NCBI RefSeq assembly: GCF_000157915.1
Contig: NZ_EQ973646.1
Coordinates: 208,198-244,396 of the forward strand
DNA: 36,199 nucleotides
Direction of reading: 5' to 3'
DNA from: Phocaeicola coprophilus DSM 18228 = JCM 13818
GTDB taxonomy: Bacteria; Bacteroidota; Bacteroidia; Bacteroidales; Bacteroidaceae
Under the pieces are notes generated by a model. That model was not told the DNA's origin and made no database searches. It saw only the letters and a program-made list of their open reading frames with translations. Below are positions 1-8,463 of this stretch, one piece after another (the stretch's first letter is position 1; every line of letters begins with the position of its first letter). Both the position numbers and the translations under genes were made by a program.

Positions 1-1620
1 AATCATGGACGGAACAGCCGGCAGGCGTGTTTCGCTGTAATTGCGGTTCCACATGCTTCTTCTCTGCCAGTTCACGCCGAAACGTGCGTCGATGTCTCTT
101 TTCAGACCGGTCAGCACCATGTCAGCGAGGTCACGTGAGGCATACCGGGAAATACCGCAGTTCAAGCGCCCTTCATTGAAGCCGGTGGTATAGATGCCCA
201 GGGTGCCGACCAGCTGGTCGGCGGTCTTGAAACCGGCATCACTGTGGAAGCCTAAAGTCATTTCGAAAGGAACCTTCAGTCCTTTTTCGGCCGGATTGAA
301 GACGGATCCTCCGCTCAGGTAATTGGTCATAAGCGAGCGGGTATTGATGTCGTCGTTATAATCGTTGGTTCCGTTGCTTTTGCTGTAGACCGGATAAGGC
401 ATGCCTGCCCATTGTGCCCAGTAGCGGGCTCCTTCCAGATAGCGCGGCATTCCGCTTACCGAACCTCCCCGTTCGATGTTTCCCATACCTCCTCCAAATC
501 TTACGGCATCGGCAGAAACCACTCCCTGTTCCTTGCTCTCATTGCTCAGCACGACCATGCCGTAGTCATTGCATCCTTTGTCGAACTCGAATGTTCCGAG
601 ATAAACCCATGTGCCTCCTCCCATTTGCTGGTTAATCCGGAATTCCGTAACGCCTCCGTTGTGGAAGACAAGATATTTGGCATCGCTGACACTTTCCGGC
701 AAGGTCTGGTAGCTGACGTACACCGCATATTTCCCTTTTTCCGGAATGTCGGGAATCCATTCGGCAAAAGCTTTTTCCGGTTTGGTCTGGGTGGTAATCA
801 TGCGTGCGGTACCGTCGGCAAACGGGTTATGATTGTCCGGATATACGGAATATCGCTGGGCAAATCCGGGAGCCGGGGCGTTTGTCCAGCGACATTTTTT
901 ATAGTTTACTTCCAGATACTGGCTTCCGGCCGGACAGGTATTGTTGTCCACGATGACTTCCTGACGTTGCCAGTTGCGTTCACGCGGCGTAAAAACAATT
1001 GCACCCGCATTTTCAAGCATGGGAATCAGGTAAGGAACAACAAACGACTGGGTGAATAAATCCTCGGTCGTACCGAAGAGACGGGGGCGTTGCCAGCGCC
1101 ATTCGTTCCGGTCAATCTTGTAGAACATGCCGTGACTTTGCCATACAGCCAGGTGGGTTCCTTTCAGTCCGCGGGTGATTTCATACGGGCGTGACAGGTT
1201 CTCTACCCAGAGATTACCGTGGTAGCTGATGTTTTTGTACTGCCGGTCTGTATCCTTCTTCTTGCGGAATGCATTCGGAATCAGGTTGTCGATGGGCATT
1301 CCGTCGGCGTAGATGGTAATTTGATAATAGTTGACCGGACCGGGAAGGGACTGGGTGATCAGACGGTAGATGGCCGATGTTGTTTCTTCGGTGAAAGGCT
1401 GGTAGCCGAACGATGGCGACGCATATACCTGTAAAGTCCGCTTCTCATGGTCGAGGACAAAGTGGTCCAGTTTGCAGGTGCCGATATCGGCATGACTGGT
1501 CTGGTAGTTTTTGAAAAAGTCAGTAAGACGTTGTTTGACTGTATTGTCCAGACTTTGTGCTAAAACTGGCAGCAGGGGACAAAACAGGACGGTCAGCATT
1601 ATGAAAACGATTCTTCTCAT
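1..1620 (-). CDS. Secreted amidase-like protein with golvesin/xanthan-lyase-type domain (3' end cut by window)
   Basis: The frame is open for 540 codons from an ATG at 1620 to the window edge, so the C-terminus is missing. Residues 1-21 form a signal peptide ending VLAQ, which predicts export. Around residues 160-212 there is an SHG motif followed later by an ENAGAIVFTPRERN segment. Around 455-463 is TLGFHSDAG. These resemble the pieces of an Amidase_3 (N-acetylmuramoyl-L-alanine amidase) fold, with a beta-rich insert at about 285-375 (GGGTWVYLGTFEF, then VVSADAVRFGGG) typical of the golvesin/xanthan-lyase C-terminal-like domain. Bacteroidetes homologues are often annotated 'xanthan lyase', but the amidase motifs make a peptidoglycan or glycan-linked role more plausible. 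That is inference, since catalytic residues were not aligned. A 15-bp inverted repeat separates it from the acyltransferase gene upstream. Confidence 0.7.
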   Translation of the reverse strand, partial: MRRIVFIMLTVLFCPLLPVLAQSLDNTVKQRLTDFFKNYQTSHADIGTCKLDHFVLDHEKRTLQVYASPSFGYQPFTEETTSAIYRLITQSLPGPVNYYQITIYADGMPIDNLIPNAFRKKKDTDRQYKNISYHGNLWVENLSRPYEITRGLKGTHLAVWQSHGMFYKIDRNEWRWQRPRLFGTTEDLFTQSFVVPYLIPMLENAGAIVFTPRERNWQRQEVIVDNNTCPAGSQYLEVNYKKCRWTNAPAPGFAQRYSVYPDNHNPFADGTARMITTQTKPEKAFAEWIPDIPEKGKYAVYVSYQTLPESVSDAKYLVFHNGGVTEFRINQQMGGGTWVYLGTFEFDKGCNDYGMVVLSNESKEQGVVSADAVRFGGGMGNIERGGSVSGMPRYLEGARYWAQWAGMPYPVYSKSNGTNDYNDDINTRSLMTNYLSGGSVFNPAEKGLKVPFEMTLGFHSDAGFKTADQLVGTLGIYTTGFNEGRLNCGISRYASRDLADMVLTGLKRDIDARFGVNWQRRSMWNRNYSETRLPAVPSMI

Positions 1621-1693
1621 GATGACGCTTGTTTTAATAATCAGAAGTAAAATGATAAATGAGGAAAACTCATGGTGCCGGTATGATTTATGA

Positions 1694-1734
1694 ATAGAAG
1701 GATGTTGATGCGCGGGCAGTCAACATCCTTCTAT
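1694..1734. repeat. 15-bp perfect inverted repeat between acyltransferase and amidase-like genes
   Basis: The arms at 1694-1708 and 1720-1734 (ATAGAAGGATGTTGA and its complement) are perfect, with an 11-base GC-rich loop. It lies 10 bases past the stop of the acyltransferase gene and 74 bases before the next minus-strand gene. On neither strand is it followed by a clear T run, so it is a weak intrinsic terminator candidate. It may instead be a transcript-stabilising hairpin or a protein site. Confidence 0.6.
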
Positions 1735-1744
1735 GAACGGGACA

Positions 1745-2299
1745 TCAGATTTTTCCCAAGTCAAACTTTTCGGGATGTTTCCCTTTGAAGTCTTTAAAAT
1801 AAAGTTTGATTTCGCGCATATCCTTTTCAATATCTCCGCTTGGATACAGATATTTGTCGGCAGTGATACATTTCTTTTCGTAGTCAATACCGATCAGAAC
1901 AATGGGAATCTGCGCGCCAAGTGCAATGTAATAAAACCCTTTTTTCCATTCCGGATTGGCAGACCGTGTACCTTCTGGCGTAATGGCAAGGTGAAACTTG
2001 TCGCTTTGTTTCACCTTTTCAATGATTTGTTCTACCATGGATGTCCGTTTGCTCCGGTGTACGGGAATACCTCCCATCCATCGGAAGATGGGGCCCAACG
2101 GAAAGAAGAACCATTCCTTTTTCATCAGAAAACCGGACTCCCGGCCAACAGCGCCGATGAACAGTTTTCCGATGAAAAGGTCCCAGTTGGTGGTATGTGG
2201 CGCCGCACAGATGATACACTTGTCAAAATCTGGGACGGATACCTTGGCTTTCCATCCCAGCAGGGTATGGTAAATGAAGCGGCAGAAAGCTTGTTTCAT
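1745..2299 (-). CDS. PlsC-like 1-acyl-glycerol-3-phosphate acyltransferase family protein
   Basis: A protein of 184 residues if started at the ATG at 2299. This start overlaps the stop of the upstream gene as ATGA, suggesting translational coupling; a start at 2314 is also possible. The HX4D acyltransferase motif is present as HTTNWD and the EGTR substrate motif as ITPEGTR, followed by WKKGFYYIA. These are hallmarks of the PlsC/LPLAT superfamily, which moves acyl chains onto lysophosphatidate or related acceptors at the inner membrane. It is shorter than housekeeping PlsC (about 240 residues) and lacks an obvious long N-terminal membrane helix. The acceptor could therefore be another lipid, such as an ornithine or glycine lipid; the substrate cannot be read from sequence. 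Confidence 0.8.
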   Translation of the reverse strand: MKQAFCRFIYHTLLGWKAKVSVPDFDKCIICAAPHTTNWDLFIGKLFIGAVGRESGFLMKKEWFFFPLGPIFRWMGGIPVHRSKRTSMVEQIIEKVKQSDKFHLAITPEGTRSANPEWKKGFYYIALGAQIPIVLIGIDYEKKCITADKYLYPSGDIEKDMREIKLYFKDFKGKHPEKFDLGKI

Positions 2300-2577
2300 G
2301 CCTGTTTGCCACAAATTACAGCCAGTTCATGCAGAATCTTCTGGCTTTCCACTTCCATATCTTCTTTCAGTTTCTTGTAGAATCCTTTTACATTACCCGG
2401 TTCCGTGTGGCTGATCCGGCTGATCAGATCCTGGCGCAGGCTAACCAGTTTGGTTACTACTTCATAGATAGCTTCACTTTTATCTTCTGATACATGAGCA
2501 GCTTCCCATCCGCACAGTCCGACAGTCATAGTAAAAGCATAGTTTATTTTTTTCTTCAATTGTCTTCTATTTGCCAT
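2296..2577 (-). CDS. Small conserved hypothetical protein, 93 aa
   Basis: A basic N-terminus (MANRRQLKKKINY) is followed by a mostly helical, charged, soluble-looking protein with three cysteines. I see no signal peptide, membrane segment or known domain. It starts an apparent two-gene unit with the acyltransferase, which its stop overlaps by 4 bases. It resembles small hypothetical proteins found beside acyltransferases in Bacteroides, but I cannot assign a function. A TATCTTTA element, one base off the Bacteroidetes -7 box, lies 43 bases upstream. Confidence 0.7.
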   Translation of the reverse strand: MANRRQLKKKINYAFTMTVGLCGWEAAHVSEDKSEAIYEVVTKLVSLRQDLISRISHTEPGNVKGFYKKLKEDMEVESQKILHELAVICGKQA

Positions 2578-2619
2578 AATTGTAAATTTTGAAGGTTAAT
2601 GATTTATTTGATTTCGTGG

Positions 2620-2627
2620 TAAAGATA
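2620..2627 (-). promoter_or_regulatory. Candidate -7 element for the 93-aa protein / acyltransferase unit
   Basis: On the minus strand this reads TATCTTTA, against the Bacteroidetes consensus TAnnTTTG (one mismatch). No TTTG is found 19 bp upstream. It is supported mainly by its position 43 bases before the ATG. Confidence 0.3.
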
Positions 2628-2691
2628 AGCTTTTTTCTTGGAATAATCTTCATGCTTTGAATGAATAAAAAAGAAATTTTATCTGTATACG

Positions 2692-2723
2692 TTTTCGTAT
2701 TTCCGAAAAAAGCGCGAAATTTG
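2692..2723 (+). promoter_or_regulatory. Candidate promoter of pfp
   Basis: GAAATTTG at 2716-2723 matches TAnnTTTG except for the first base. A TTTT run about 20 bp upstream is a weak -33 element. It would give a 5' leader of about 40 bases before the pfp ATG. Confidence 0.3.
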
Positions 2724-2769
2724 CACAGAATGAAGTTTATTCTTACACCTTTATATAAATAATAGAATT

Positions 2770-4413
2770 ATGACAAAAAGTGCATTACAAATTGCAAGAG
2801 CTGCTTATCAGCCTAAATTGCCGAAAGCCTTGACAGGTGCTGTAATGGTGAAGGAAGGAGAACCGACTCAGTCCGTAGCCGATCAGGAAGCTATCCAGAA
2901 GTTGTTCCCCAACACTTATGGAATGCCGTTGATTCAGTTCGTAGAAGGCGAGTCTAAGGAATATGCTCCGATGAATGTCGGCGTTATTCTGTCTGGTGGA
3001 CAGGCTCCGGGCGGACACAACGTAATTTCTGGTTTGTTTGACGGTATCAAGAAACTGAACCCGGCTAACAAACTGTACGGATTTATTCTGGGTCCTGGTG
3101 GTTTGGTTGATCACAAATACATGGAACTGACTGCTGACATCATCGACGAGTATCGTAACACAGGTGGTTTTGATATCATCGGTTCAGGACGTACCAAACT
3201 GGAAAAAGAAGATCAGTTTGAAAAAGGTTATGAAATCCTGAAAGAACTGGGTATCAAAGCTCTGGTTATTATCGGTGGTGACGACTCTAATACGAATGCT
3301 TGTGTATTGGCTGAATATTATGCTGCCAAGAACTATGGTATTCAGGTAATCGGATGTCCGAAAACAATCGATGGTGACTTGAAGAATGATATGATTGAAA
3401 CTTCTTTCGGTTTCGATACTGCCTGCAAGACATACGCTGAAGTTATCGGTAACATCGAACGTGACTGTAACTCTGCACGTAAATACTGGCACTTCATCAA
3501 ACTGATGGGACGTTCTGCTTCTCACATCGCTCTGGAATGTGCTTTGCAGACTCAGCCGAACATCTGTATCATCTCTGAGGAAGTAGAAGCTAAGAACATG
3601 TCATTGGATGACATCGTAACTTACATCGCTCAGGTTGTTGCAGACCGTGCTGCTGCTGGTAACAACTTCGGTACTGTATTGATTCCGGAAGGTCTGATCG
3701 AATTCATCCCGGCTATGAAGCGTCTGATTGCAGAATTGAATGACTTCCTGGCTCACAACGGTGAAGAGTTCAACAGCATCAAACGTTCTAAACAGCGTGA
3801 CTATATCATCAGCAAGCTGACTCCGGAAAATGCTGCTATCTATGCTTCTCTGCCGGAAGGTGTAGCTCGTCAGTTGTCACTCGACCGCGACCCGCACGGA
3901 AACGTTCAGGTTTCTTTGATCGAAACAGAAAAGCTGCTGTCTGAAATGGTTGCTACTAAGCTGGCTGCATGGAAAGAAGAAGGCAAGTATGTTGGTAAGT
4001 TCGCTGCACAGCACCACTTCTTCGGTTACGAAGGACGTTGCGCTGCTCCGTCAAACTTCGATGCTGACTACTGCTACTCTCTGGGTTACACTGCATCTAT
4101 GCTGATTGCTAACGGAAAGACTGGTTACATGTCTTCTGTTCGTAACACAACAGCTCCTGCTGCAGAATGGATTGCAGGTGGTGTGCCTATCACAATGATG
4201 ATGAACATGGAACGTCGTCACGGTGAAATGAAACCGGTTATCCAGAAAGCTCTGGTTAAACTGGACGGTGCTCCGTTCAAGAAATTTGCTGCATGTCGTG
4301 AAGCTTGGGCTAAGGAAACTGCTTACGTTTATCCGGGCCCGATCCAGTACTTCGGTCCAACTGAAGTTTGCGATGAGCCGACCAAGACTCTGCAGCTGGA
4401 ACAGGCTAAATAA
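2770..4413 (+). CDS. pfp: Diphosphate--fructose-6-phosphate 1-phosphotransferase (PPi-dependent phosphofructokinase)
   Basis: This 547-residue protein matches the long (beta-PFP-like) class of PPi-phosphofructokinases, which phosphorylate fructose 6-phosphate with pyrophosphate reversibly in cytoplasmic glycolysis. The signature GGDDSNTNA is at about residues 169-177; the Asp in GGDD replaces the Gly of ATP-dependent enzymes and marks pyrophosphate use. The catalytic loop [11 protein letters not shown] starts at about 197. An N-terminal [14 protein letters not shown] phosphate-binding loop and a C-terminal [14 protein letters not shown] segment are also family features. The ATG follows an AT-rich leader without a Shine-Dalgarno, normal for this phylum. 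Codon choice is regular, as expected for a highly expressed gene. It stands alone with its own upstream region; the next gene starts 128 bases downstream. Confidence 0.96.
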   Translation: MTKSALQIARAAYQPKLPKALTGAVMVKEGEPTQSVADQEAIQKLFPNTYGMPLIQFVEGESKEYAPMNVGVILSGGQAPGGHNVISGLFDGIKKLNPANKLYGFILGPGGLVDHKYMELTADIIDEYRNTGGFDIIGSGRTKLEKEDQFEKGYEILKELGIKALVIIGGDDSNTNACVLAEYYAAKNYGIQVIGCPKTIDGDLKNDMIETSFGFDTACKTYAEVIGNIERDCNSARKYWHFIKLMGRSASHIALECALQTQPNICIISEEVEAKNMSLDDIVTYIAQVVADRAAAGNNFGTVLIPEGLIEFIPAMKRLIAELNDFLAHNGEEFNSIKRSKQRDYIISKLTPENAAIYASLPEGVARQLSLDRDPHGNVQVSLIETEKLLSEMVATKLAAWKEEGKYVGKFAAQHHFFGYEGRCAAPSNFDADYCYSLGYTASMLIANGKTGYMSSVRNTTAPAAEWIAGGVPITMMMNMERRHGEMKPVIQKALVKLDGAPFKKFAACREAWAKETAYVYPGPIQYFGPTEVCDEPTKTLQLEQAK

Positions 4414-4541
4414 TAAACTGTTGATAAATTGAATGGAAGAATGAGAGACTGAGGGATTTGTTTGCAGAAACTTTTCTTCATCTTTCATTCTTCTTTCTTC
4501 TGTTGATTTGTGGTATCCGCATTTATTTAAACTAAAGAAAC

Positions 4542-5435
4542 ATGGCAAAAGAACCGCCCATACAGGTGGTAAACAAACCTCGTAGCAGAAAAAAGACATC
4601 CGGAAAAGGACGAAGACTGACAAAAAAGAAGCAAGGATTCAAGCCTCCGTTCCAGATGCCTGTGTGGCTTCATTATTTGCTGACAGGGGTGGTTTCTGTT
4701 TGCATCATCTTGGGTTTCTATTGGTTCTTCATCCGTCCTTATGCTTATCGCTGGAAACCGTGTTACGGCTTGAAGGCTTATGGAGTATGTATTCCGTATG
4801 GTTATGGAGTGCATGGCTTTGATGTTTCTCATCATCAGGGGCATATAGACTGGGCAGCACTCAGTGAAGTGCAGCATACTCCTTTCCCTATCCGTTTTGT
4901 TTTTATGAAGGCTTCCGAAGGAGGAGACTTCAGCGATACGGCTTTTGTGCATAATTTTAATGAGGCACGTAAGAATGGATTCATTCGCGGAGCCTACCAT
5001 TTCTATAATCCGAAAACGGATGCTTTGCGTCAGGCTGATTTCTTTATCCGTTCGGTAAAACTGGAACCGGGAGATCTTCCGCCTGTTCTGGACATAGAAA
5101 CGCGCAGTGACAACATGGATAAACTGCGTCGTGATCTGAAGATCTGGCTGCGCCGGATTGAAAATTATTATAAAGTCAAGCCGATTCTTTATACTTCTTA
5201 CAAGTTCAAAACCCGCTACCTGAATGACTCTGTATTTAATTCTTATCCCTATTGGATTGCACATTATTATGTGGATTCTGTGGAATATCAGGGGGAGTGG
5301 AAGTTCTGGCAGCATACTGATGTCGGACGTTTGCCGGGTATTGACGAACAGGTAGACCTCAATGTGTTTAACGGAAGTATGGAGGAACTGAAAAGCATGA
5401 CTATACCTGATACCTTAAAGACCGATACATTATGA
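4542..5435 (+). CDS. Membrane-anchored GH25 family lysozyme
   Basis: A protein of 297 residues. A basic cytoplasmic tail (residues 1-40, rich in K/R) precedes one membrane helix at about 44-66, then a periplasmic GH25 muramidase domain. The domain shows GFDVSHHQGHIDW (Asp94), FVFMKASEG, GAYHFY, the catalytic DIE (Asp184/Glu186) in PPVLDIE, and the final FWQHTDVGRLPGIDEQVDLN. GH25 enzymes cut the MurNAc-GlcNAc bond of peptidoglycan. The N-terminal anchor and the absence of phage genes suggest a housekeeping cell-wall or interbacterial role rather than a prophage endolysin. Its stop overlaps the start of the YccF gene (ATGA). Confidence 0.9.
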   Translation: MAKEPPIQVVNKPRSRKKTSGKGRRLTKKKQGFKPPFQMPVWLHYLLTGVVSVCIILGFYWFFIRPYAYRWKPCYGLKAYGVCIPYGYGVHGFDVSHHQGHIDWAALSEVQHTPFPIRFVFMKASEGGDFSDTAFVHNFNEARKNGFIRGAYHFYNPKTDALRQADFFIRSVKLEPGDLPPVLDIETRSDNMDKLRRDLKIWLRRIENYYKVKPILYTSYKFKTRYLNDSVFNSYPYWIAHYYVDSVEYQGEWKFWQHTDVGRLPGIDEQVDLNVFNGSMEELKSMTIPDTLKTDTL

Positions 5436-5806
5436 ATCTTTTATTGAACATCCTTTGGATTATTCTGGGCGGATTGCTTGTCTGTCTGGAATACATTGTA
5501 GGCAGCGTATTGCTGATGATTACGATTATTGGCATTCCTTTTGGACTGCAGTCCCTTAAACTGGCTCTGCTGGCATTATGTCCCTTCGGGCAAAGAGTTG
5601 TCAGCACTCCTTCTGACGGAGGTTGTTTGTCTGTTCTGATGAATATACTCTGGATTTTCTGCGGGGGGATTTGGATTGCCCTGACTCATCTGGCCTTTGG
5701 TGTATTGCTTTGTATTACAGTGATTGGAATACCTTTTGGCATGCAGCATTTTAAACTGGCCGGTCTGGCTCTGACTCCTTTTGGAAAGACGGTCAGTGCG
5801 GCCTGA
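5432..5806 (+). CDS. YccF domain-containing inner-membrane protein
   Basis: A protein of 124 residues with two copies of a hydrophobic repeat (LWIILGGLLVCLEYIVGS, then ITIIGIPFGLQ...LALCPFG, and again LWIFCGGIWIAL, then ITVIGIPFGMQ...LALTPFG). This is the duplicated IGIPFG...PFG pattern of the YccF family. It should lie in the inner membrane with about four helices. The function of the family is not established. The start overlaps the stop of the GH25 gene by 4 bases, so the two are almost certainly co-translated. Confidence 0.88.
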   Translation: MNLLLNILWIILGGLLVCLEYIVGSVLLMITIIGIPFGLQSLKLALLALCPFGQRVVSTPSDGGCLSVLMNILWIFCGGIWIALTHLAFGVLLCITVIGIPFGMQHFKLAGLALTPFGKTVSAA

Positions 5807-5873
5807 TCATCTGATATTGCTACAGATATTTGAAAAATAATCCTTTTCTCGCTGAGAAAGAAAATCCCGGATA

Positions 5874-5911
5874 TGAAAAAGGCTGCCCGAACCAGTATGG
5901 AAGGCAGCCTT
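5874..5911 (-). terminator. Intrinsic terminator of prmA
   Basis: Arms AAGGCTGCC (5879-5887) and its complement (5903-5911) form a 9-bp GC-rich stem. Read on the minus strand it is followed by a run of T (complement of the A run at 5876-5880). It sits 20 bases after the prmA stop. On the plus strand it lacks a T run, so it serves prmA better than yccF. Confidence 0.75.
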
Positions 5912-5931
5912 CAATGTTACGTATGCAGATT

Positions 5932-6777
5932 TTATTTCATGATTAGCTTGACTGCAGCCCAGTTGTGCTTTTTCCGGTAATGCACAAATTCCAGTCCCAG
6001 GCTTTCGCCGCGTTCGCGGATAGCCGGAATGTCTTCCACATAGAATCCGCTCATGTAGATTTCCGAACCGCTGTGCATGCAGGCAGTATAAGCCGGAAGA
6101 TCGTTCAGCAGGATATTTCGGTTGATATTCGCGATAATGACATCGAATGGCTTGCGTCCTTTAAGCAGGGAAGCATCTCCCAGTTCCACCGTAATGTTGT
6201 TGATGTGATTGAGGGCTATGTTGTCGCGTGAATTGTTGACGCACCAGTCATCAATATCGATAGCCGTTACGGGATCAGCCCCGCGCATACTTGCCAGAAT
6301 AGCCAGAATGGAGGTTCCGCATCCCATGTCGAGTACGGATTTTCCTTTCAGGTCAGCATCCAGAAGCTCGCCTAAGATGGAGCTGGTTGTTTCGTGATGT
6401 CCGGTGCCGAACGCCATTTGCGGATTAATCACAATGTCATATTCTGCCTGAGGATAGTCCTTGTGGAAGGTGCTGTGAATTACGCATCTGTCACCGATGA
6501 CAATGGGTTGGAAAAAGTTCTTTTCCCATTCTTCATTCCAGTCTTTGTCTTCCGGTTCGGTGATTGTATAAGAAAGAGAAACGTCTTCCATCGGGAAGTT
6601 CCGGATCACTTCTTTCAGGGCTTCTTCATCAAACAGAGATTGCTGGATGTAGGCCTGCATTCCTTTTTCGTCCGGTACAAAGCTTTCGAAGCCGATTTCG
6701 GCGGTCAGGGCCGCAAGAACATCAGTTATGGTTTCATTACACGGCTGTGCGATAAAATTCACTTCAAAGTATTTCAT
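5932..6777 (-). CDS. prmA: Ribosomal protein L11 methyltransferase
   Basis: A protein of 281 residues, the usual length. It methylates ribosomal protein L11 using S-adenosylmethionine in the cytoplasm. The N-terminal substrate-recognition part ends in the linker DWNEEWEKNFFQPIVIGDR. It is followed by NPQMAFGTGHHETT, the SAM-binding motif VLDMGCGTSILAILA, an acidic strand end (AIDIDDWC) and the post-motif DVIIANINRNIL, all diagnostic of PrmA. It is monocistronic, with its own promoter and terminator, and diverges from the secreted-protein operon. Confidence 0.95.
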   Translation of the reverse strand: MKYFEVNFIAQPCNETITDVLAALTAEIGFESFVPDEKGMQAYIQQSLFDEEALKEVIRNFPMEDVSLSYTITEPEDKDWNEEWEKNFFQPIVIGDRCVIHSTFHKDYPQAEYDIVINPQMAFGTGHHETTSSILGELLDADLKGKSVLDMGCGTSILAILASMRGADPVTAIDIDDWCVNNSRDNIALNHINNITVELGDASLLKGRKPFDVIIANINRNILLNDLPAYTACMHSGSEIYMSGFYVEDIPAIRERGESLGLEFVHYRKKHNWAAVKLIMK

Positions 6778-6873
6778 ACGTTATTTGTTGGTTATGTATG
6801 GGGTTATTATTTTGTTTCTTGCAGCAACGGATATCGAAAAGAATGTTTCATCGGTTACTGAATAATCATTTAG

Positions 6874-6904
6874 CAAATTTATTAAAAAGAATTGAATTGG
6901 CAAG
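6874..6904 (-). promoter_or_regulatory. Promoter of prmA (Bacteroidetes type)
   Basis: On the minus strand, CTTG (complement of 6901-6904), 19 bp, then a perfect TAAATTTG -7 box (6874-6881). This gives a leader of roughly 90 bases. The rest of the 336-bp divergent gap (6778-7113) holds the opposite promoter and the ATAGGG motif cluster described separately. Confidence 0.7.
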
Positions 6905-7016
6905 TTCCTCCATGAGGAATCATCCTCTTCGACAAAAATTACGGTTATAGATCCCGGCAGACATATTCATTGCTTGATCATTGTTTGATTCAGATGCAGG
7001 AAGGCTTCTGCTGGAA

Positions 7017-7044
7017 ATAGGGAAAACCCTATCTGCAAATAGGG
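7017..7044. promoter_or_regulatory. Alternating ATAGGG / CCCTAT / ATAGGG motif cluster, candidate operator
   Basis: Three perfect copies of one hexamer lie in alternating orientation: ATAGGG at 7017-7022, CCCTAT at 7027-7032 and ATAGGG at 7039-7044, with 4- and 6-base spacers. The cluster ends 8 bases before the -33 element of the promoter at 7053-7083. That is where an activator or repressor would be expected. No regulator is known to me for this motif. Confidence 0.45.
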
Positions 7045-7052
7045 AATTTCTT

Positions 7053-7083
7053 CTTGACATGCCGGAATAACTTCCTATTTTTG
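7053..7083 (+). promoter_or_regulatory. Promoter of the Trp/Gly-rich protein and FadL-like operon
   Basis: CTTG (7053-7056), 19 bp, then a perfect TAnnTTTG match (TATTTTTG, 7076-7083). Transcription would begin about 24 bases before the ATG at 7114. Confidence 0.72.
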
Positions 7084-7113
7084 TAACGTGAAAAGAAAAG
7101 TAAAAACTAATAA

Positions 7114-8391
7114 ATGCAAATGATTATGATGACAGGTAAAGTTTTTGCTTCGTTGCTGCTGGCTTGTTTGCCATGGCTGGCGATGGCACAGAGTAACGAT
7201 GACCTTTACTTCGTTCCCAAGAAAGAAAAGAAGACGGAAACGAAAGAGAAGGTGAATGTCGTTCCGAAGCAGACATCAAATAGAGTGGCAACTGGACAGA
7301 CAGCTCCTGGGGCAGTGAAAGGAGTTGTGGTGAAGGATGTGGACGGGAACCTGCGTGATGTGGATGAATATAACCGGCGTTATACTTCCCGTGACAATAC
7401 ATTCGCCATTGAGAATGATACACTTTATGTGGAAGAAAAGCCTTATAACGAACGCGGAGAATGGGTGAACGGTTTCGAAGGTTCTCAGGAAGACTATGAA
7501 TATGCTATGCGTATCGTACGTTTCCGTAATCCGCGTTATGCTATTCCGGTGAGCAGTCCTTTATATTGGGACGTAGTTTATGGCGCTTTGCCTTCGTGGG
7601 ACTGGAATGTATATGACGACGGATTGTACACCTATGTATTCCCTACCTATACAAACCGTTTATGGTGGGACTGGCGCTGGTCTGCCGGATTCTATGGTCC
7701 TGGCTGGGGATTCAGCTGGGGATGGAGTTCACCGTGGTATTATAGCGGCTGGTATTCCTGGTATCATCCTTGGGCGGGTCCGTACTGGGCCGGTTATTGG
7801 GGAGGCTATTGGGGACCGGGATGGCATCATCCTTATTATGCTCCTTATTATGGTGGATGGGGCGGACATTGGGCAGGCCCTCACTATTCCTATAATAACC
7901 GACGGGGAGAAATAGGTGCTCCTCATCCCAATCGCGGAACTTCTGTGCGGCCGACCGGTAACCGGGGATCTTCTTATCGTACGGTAACGTCAGCATATGA
8001 TCGCAATGGACGTACGGGAGGTCGTGTTGTGACAGGCAGCCGGAATACGGGATCTTCCGTGAGATCTTCTGCTGTCAGAGTCGGTGAACGGACTTCAACA
8101 GGTTACACGCGTTCCAGCCAGTTGAGAAGCGGTGAATCAACTTATACTCGTCCGAGCAGTACACGGGTTAATTCTTATCGGAACTCGAATGCATTTGACC
8201 GTCTGAACAATAACTCTTCCCGGCAGTATAATGTGAATCGTGAGACGAATACAAATCGTACTCGCAGTACATATTCTACCGGAACATCTACCCGCAGCAA
8301 CTTCGGTGGCAGCAGCTTCCGTTCAACAAGTGGTGGCGGTAGCAGCACCCGTAGCGTAGGTACCGGTGGAGGAGGAGCTCGCCGCAGATAA
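7114..8391 (+). CDS. Secreted Trp/Gly/Tyr-rich hypothetical protein
   Basis: A protein of 425 residues with a signal peptide ending at about residue 26 (LAMAQ). Starts at 7126 or 7129 would give a more standard signal peptide. After a charged region comes a striking segment at about 185-270 dominated by Trp, Gly, Tyr and Pro (for example WWDWRWSAGFYGPGWG and YWGGYWGPGWHHPYY). The final 150 residues are a low-complexity Arg/Ser/Thr/Gly tail ending GGGGARRR. No enzymatic domain is visible. The composition suggests a surface or periplasmic structural or adhesive protein. It is followed after 72 bases by an outer-membrane protein gene, so the two are probably co-expressed. I recognise the pairing only loosely from Bacteroidetes genomes and do not assign a function. 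Confidence 0.8.
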   Translation: MQMIMMTGKVFASLLLACLPWLAMAQSNDDLYFVPKKEKKTETKEKVNVVPKQTSNRVATGQTAPGAVKGVVVKDVDGNLRDVDEYNRRYTSRDNTFAIENDTLYVEEKPYNERGEWVNGFEGSQEDYEYAMRIVRFRNPRYAIPVSSPLYWDVVYGALPSWDWNVYDDGLYTYVFPTYTNRLWWDWRWSAGFYGPGWGFSWGWSSPWYYSGWYSWYHPWAGPYWAGYWGGYWGPGWHHPYYAPYYGGWGGHWAGPHYSYNNRRGEIGAPHPNRGTSVRPTGNRGSSYRTVTSAYDRNGRTGGRVVTGSRNTGSSVRSSAVRVGERTSTGYTRSSQLRSGESTYTRPSSTRVNSYRNSNAFDRLNNNSSRQYNVNRETNTNRTRSTYSTGTSTRSNFGGSSFRSTSGGGSSTRSVGTGGGGARRR

Positions 8392-8463
8392 ATGAAGTTG
8401 ACTGATGGGTTGTCGGAAAGATGGCTCAGAGTAGTAATGAATATAAATCAAAGAACAAATAAG

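Noticed and set aside
412-1059. Plus-strand open frame of 215 codons
   Set aside because: It is antisense to the amidase-like gene, which is open through the whole region with a signal peptide and family motifs.
4436-4493. Terminator after pfp from GAAGAATGA/TCATTCTTC
   Set aside because: The 9-bp AT-rich arms are separated by a 40-base loop in purine/pyrimidine-biased sequence and have no T run; pairing is probably fortuitous.
4542-5435. Prophage endolysin
   Set aside because: The GH25 protein has an N-terminal membrane anchor, is coupled to a yccF gene, and there are no phage genes nearby.
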